Assembly: GCA_020629095.1 (NCBI GenBank)
Contig: JAHDDZ010000037.1
Span: 1-6,907 of the forward strand
From: Candidatus Altimarinota bacterium
GTDB lineage: Bacteria; Patescibacteriota; Gracilibacteria; UBA4473
Direction: 5' to 3'
Length of the DNA: 6,907 nucleotides
A program made the position numbers and the translations under genes. This document shows, piece by piece, positions 5,724 to 6,907 of the stretch (position 1 is its first letter; each line of letters begins with the position of its first letter). Under the pieces are notes generated by a model, which saw nothing but the letters and a program-made list of their open reading frames with translations, ran no database searches and was not told the DNA's origin.

Positions 5724-6022
5724 TCACTCTGCAACTGGTCTAACTCAACCTCAGACTTCAGCCGAGCGCGCTCTTGTGTGTCGTACAGAGTACGTACGTC
5801 ATCTGGTTTTTCCTGTGCGAGCTTGGCAAACTGCTGTACCTCGTCTTTTAATATCACAATAATCTCATCCAGCTGCTGCTGGGTCATCAGCGGCAATCGG
5901 CTAGCAATCGTCTTTTTCTCTGTTTTACTCAGGCTCAGCGATCCCTCCAGCAGGGTCACAAAAGCCTCTCGGTCAAACGAGAGATGTGGGCAATTGGGCA
6001 CAATCAAATAATGCTGACTCAT
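5708..6022 (-). CDS. Unrecognised 104-residue helical cytoplasmic protein
   Basis: No signal peptide or membrane segment. The N-terminal third (MSQHYLIVPNCPHLSF) is followed by a charged helical body with LSLSKTEKKTIASRLPLMT and QQQLDEIIVILKDEV, then a long acidic and basic helix to the C-terminus (ERARLKSEVELDQLQS). The 'LP-x-M(T)-x-x-QL-x-E-I-x-x-IL' pattern is one I associate with small hypothetical helical proteins of CPR bacteria, but I cannot name a family. It lies 42 bases downstream of rplU, where rpmA or a small protease gene is usual elsewhere. The start codon sits in the loop of a 12-bp hairpin, and a -10-like TAGAAT lies 9 bases upstream of it. The 3' end overlaps the nitroreductase gene by 16 bp on the other strand. 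Coding is supported by composition and position, not by homology. Confidence 0.72.
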   Translation of the reverse strand: MSQHYLIVPNCPHLSFDREAFVTLLEGSLSLSKTEKKTIASRLPLMTQQQLDEIIVILKDEVQQFAKLAQEKPDDVRTLYDTQERARLKSEVELDQLQSDQNDS

Positions 6023-6034
6023 GTCAGCATTATT
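6007..6034 (-). promoter_or_regulatory. Perfect 12-bp hairpin with the start codon in its 4-base loop
   Basis: AATAATGCTGAC (6007-6018) is exactly complementary to GTCAGCATTATT (6023-6034). The 4-base loop on the minus-strand mRNA is AUGA, which is the start codon of the 104-residue gene plus one base. It is followed on the mRNA by UUGAUUG, too poor in U for a convincing terminator. Likely roles are translation control of this gene or an operator, since an inverted repeat at a start is also a protein-binding layout. On the minus strand the left arm contains ATG CTG ACA TGA, a three-codon frame whose stop overlaps the real start. Confidence 0.6.
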
Positions 6035-6060
6035 CTACTCTCGTTTTGGGTTCTGCGCAA
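6032..6060 (-). promoter_or_regulatory. Possible promoter for the 104-residue gene
   Basis: On the minus strand TTGCGC (6055-6060) and TAGAAT (6032-6037, 5 of 6 to TATAAT) are 17 bases apart, with 9 bases between the -10 and the ATG. Nearly the same arrangement (TTGCGC, 16 bases, TATAAT, 9 bases, ATG) stands before rplU. The -35 is only half matched and lies 5 bases or less from the rplU stop side, so this may instead be part of the rplU transcript. Confidence 0.35.
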
Positions 6061-6064
6061 GCGC

Positions 6065-6421
6065 CTACTCTGCTTTCTTTTCTATCTTTGGTTTTGCAGC
6101 TGTTGCCGTTGGCATCGCTGTTATAGTAATAACAGACTGTGGTTGTCGGTGTCCATACTCCCGACGATATCGCTTTCGCGGATTCATTTTAAAAACACGC
6201 ACTTTGTCTCCTTTTCCATTCTCAACTACTTCTGCCGTAACCGTTTTCCCGTCCACAAAAGGGGCCCCAATGATCACATTGCTTCCATCTTCTTTTGCCA
6301 ACAACAAAACTGGCAATTTGATCTTATCTCCTATTTTTGTGTTTTTTTGAAGGTCAACCGTAAGGGTTTCTCCTTTGCTGACAATGGCTTGGTGGCCGCC
6401 GATTTGAACTACTGCAATCAT
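6065..6421 (-). CDS. rplU: 50S ribosomal protein L21 with a short C-terminal tail
   Basis: L21 binds 23S rRNA in the large subunit. The start at 6421 gives MIAVVQIGGHQAIVSKG, the standard L21 opening. Further landmarks are IGAPFVDGKTVTAEVV, GKGDKVRVFKM and the rRNA-binding RKRYRREYGHRQP near the C-terminus. The product is 118 residues against about 103 for a typical L21, the excess being a tail (ITAMPTATAAKPKIEKKAE) rich in Ala, Pro and Lys. The frame stays open upstream to 6508, but that extension does not look like L21 and overlaps the promoter, so it was rejected. There is no Shine-Dalgarno site. rpmA, the usual partner immediately downstream, is absent; an unrecognised helical gene follows instead. 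Confidence 0.95.
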   Translation of the reverse strand: MIAVVQIGGHQAIVSKGETLTVDLQKNTKIGDKIKLPVLLLAKEDGSNVIIGAPFVDGKTVTAEVVENGKGDKVRVFKMNPRKRYRREYGHRQPQSVITITAMPTATAAKPKIEKKAE

Positions 6422-6490
6422 GTGATTGGGATTATATCGCGATGCGTGGTGGGCGCAAATGCCACTTGAAACCAGTTCGCAGACAAAAGA
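6422..6490 (-). promoter_or_regulatory. rplU leader region with possible alternative stems
   Basis: If transcription starts from the TTGACA promoter, the rplU mRNA has a leader of about 60 bases without a ribosome binding site. On the minus strand GCGAA (6480-6476) can pair with TTTGC (6459-6455), and TGCG (6457-6454) can pair with CGCA (6446-6443) around a 7-base loop. These two pairings exclude each other. ATCGCGAT (6442-6435) is self-complementary. Leaders of L21 operons are known regulatory targets in some bacteria, so autoregulation is plausible but not shown here. Confidence 0.35.
6431..6458 (-). promoter_or_regulatory. Second possible promoter for rplU, near-leaderless
   Basis: A perfect TATAAT (minus strand, plus 6431-6436) lies 9 bases before the rplU ATG, with TTGCGC (6453-6458) 16 bases further upstream. 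Transcription would begin 0-3 bases from the ATG. It may be used in addition to, or instead of, the TTGACA promoter at 6491-6518. Confidence 0.45.
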
Positions 6491-6518
6491 AATGTAGCCC
6501 AAAAACACCCTATGTCAA
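6491..6518 (-). promoter_or_regulatory. Sigma-70-type promoter for rplU
   Basis: On the minus strand a perfect -35 TTGACA (plus 6513-6518) is followed after 16 bases by TACATT (plus 6491-6496, 4 of 6 to TATAAT). The -35 begins one base after the U tract of the upstream terminator, so the terminator and promoter are back to back. The expected start near 6484 gives a leader of about 60 bases before rplU. Confidence 0.6.
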
Positions 6519-6519
6519 G

Positions 6520-6544
6520 AAAAAAGACCATGCTGAGCATGGCC
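6520..6544 (-). terminator. Intrinsic terminator of the membrane protein gene
   Basis: Reading the minus strand, GGCCATGC (6544-6537) pairs with GCATGGTC (6533-6526) around the loop TCA, giving 8 pairs with one G-U, followed at once by six T (6525-6520). This is a textbook intrinsic terminator starting 19 bases after the stop of the 6564 gene. It separates that gene from rplU. Confidence 0.88.
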
Positions 6545-6563
6545 GTTTCTAGTTTTAAACACT

Positions 6564-6907
6564 TTACCCGACTGTAAACGGAATTCGTTGGAATTCACTT
6601 GCCGGAATATGCATTATGCCAGTGCTTGTTTTCAGAACTACTGCGGTTGCAGAGATCCGCTCTACTGTTCCGCTCAGGTCGTCTATCATCACAGATTGAC
6701 CAGCTTTCAAAGCGCTCCGCAATTGATTTGCCGCCAATACATTTCCCATAGCGTCACGCCCACCAAGCCCTCCAGCTAGCGCTGCTGCCAACACAACTCC
6801 ACCGATTATGAGTGTCAGATTAGCGGTCAAAATGCCAGTATCAAGCCCAACTGTGCTCATGGCAATGATGCCCATAAACAAGAAAATGAATCCGCTTGCC
6901 AGCTTTG
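6564..6907 (-). CDS. MscS / TM-helix-type membrane protein, C-terminal part, continues past the window
   Basis: The frame is open through the right edge, so the 5' end is missing. The visible 114 residues begin KLASGFIFLFMGIIAMSTVGLD, a membrane helix. A second hydrophobic stretch (LTLIIGGVVLAAALAGGLGG) follows, running into GRDAMGNVLAANQLRSAL, which corresponds to the pore-lining helix and hinge of the MscS family. The short beta domain shows LKAGQSVMIDDLSGTVERI and an IPASEF segment. In MscS proper a longer alpha-beta domain follows, but here the protein stops about 7 residues later. That fits the shorter TM-helix/CmpX-like proteins or a trimmed MscS. The role would be a small-molecule or osmotic-release channel in the cytoplasmic membrane, inferred from the family. 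The intrinsic terminator at 6520-6544 ends its transcript. Confidence 0.85.
   Translation of the reverse strand, partial: KLASGFIFLFMGIIAMSTVGLDTGILTANLTLIIGGVVLAAALAGGLGGRDAMGNVLAANQLRSALKAGQSVMIDDLSGTVERISATAVVLKTSTGIMHIPASEFQRIPFTVG

Noticed and set aside
6007..6034. The 12-bp hairpin as the rplU intrinsic terminator
   Set aside because: The tract after the stem (UUGAUUG on the minus strand, CTACTC on the plus) lacks the run of U needed, so I kept it as a regulatory repeat.
6422..6508. Upstream extension of the rplU frame to an ATG at 6508
   Set aside because: The added residues do not resemble L21 and lie over the TTGACA promoter and leader; the family start MIAVVQIGGHQ is at 6421.
6879..6881. 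TTG as the start of the minus-strand membrane protein
   Set aside because: The frame is open to the window edge and the residues beyond it continue a membrane helix, so the gene is simply cut by the edge.
1..6907. TGA recoded to glycine, as in Absconditabacteria or Gracilibacteria
   Set aside because: TGA ends the nitroreductase at a sensible length and forms ATGA overlaps at gene junctions, so it acts as a stop.

Overview
This window most likely comes from a small-genome bacterium of the Candidate Phyla Radiation (Patescibacteria). The basis is protein style: several exported proteins share a signal peptide, a variable outer domain and a hydrophobic pair joined by a short 'NP-x-AKR' type loop, resembling the TrbC/VirB2-like proteins common in those genomes. 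Genes are packed with 4-bp ATGA overlaps, and starts often lack a Shine-Dalgarno site. TGA is used as a stop (nitroreductase, gene C upstream junction), which argues against the TGA-recoding lineages Absconditabacteria and Gracilibacteria. The phylum is an inference; no rRNA gene is present.

Layout, left to right. Bases 1-142 are AT-rich and hold a perfect 14-bp hairpin with a U-rich tail, a likely terminator. Bases 200-609 hold an unrecognised small gene that reads well in one frame to about 475 and in another frame from there to a stop overlapping the purK start, so it appears frameshifted. purK (606-1709) encodes N5-carboxyaminoimidazole ribonucleotide synthase but has Gly where the family has an active-site Glu. 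A near-perfect extended -10 promoter follows directly, placed so that transcription should begin at the ATG of the next gene. Bases 1738-5087 carry a run of exported, membrane-anchored proteins. As written there are two reading frames (1738-3756 and 3753-5087), but the first contains two complete signal-peptide plus TM-pair units and looks like two genes (A and B) joined by one extra base near 2878. Gene C adds an Ig-like domain, a helical C-terminal region and a C-terminal thrombospondin-3-like calcium motif. A nitroreductase-family flavoprotein (5106-5723) ends the plus-strand set.

The right third is on the minus strand: the 3' part of an MscS/TM-helix-type membrane protein (6564 to beyond the window), a strong intrinsic terminator, a promoter and leader for rplU (ribosomal protein L21, 6065-6421), and an unrecognised 104-residue helical protein (5708-6022). 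The last has its start codon in the loop of a perfect 12-bp hairpin, and its 3' end overlaps the nitroreductase gene by 16 bp. No rpmA follows rplU here.

The most interesting parts are the A-B-C surface protein array, including a possible recoding site or lesion at the A/B junction, and the recurrent placement of -10-like hexamers 6-9 bases ahead of start codons, which suggests leaderless or near-leaderless transcription. No CRISPR, tRNA, rRNA, insertion sequence or attachment site was seen.
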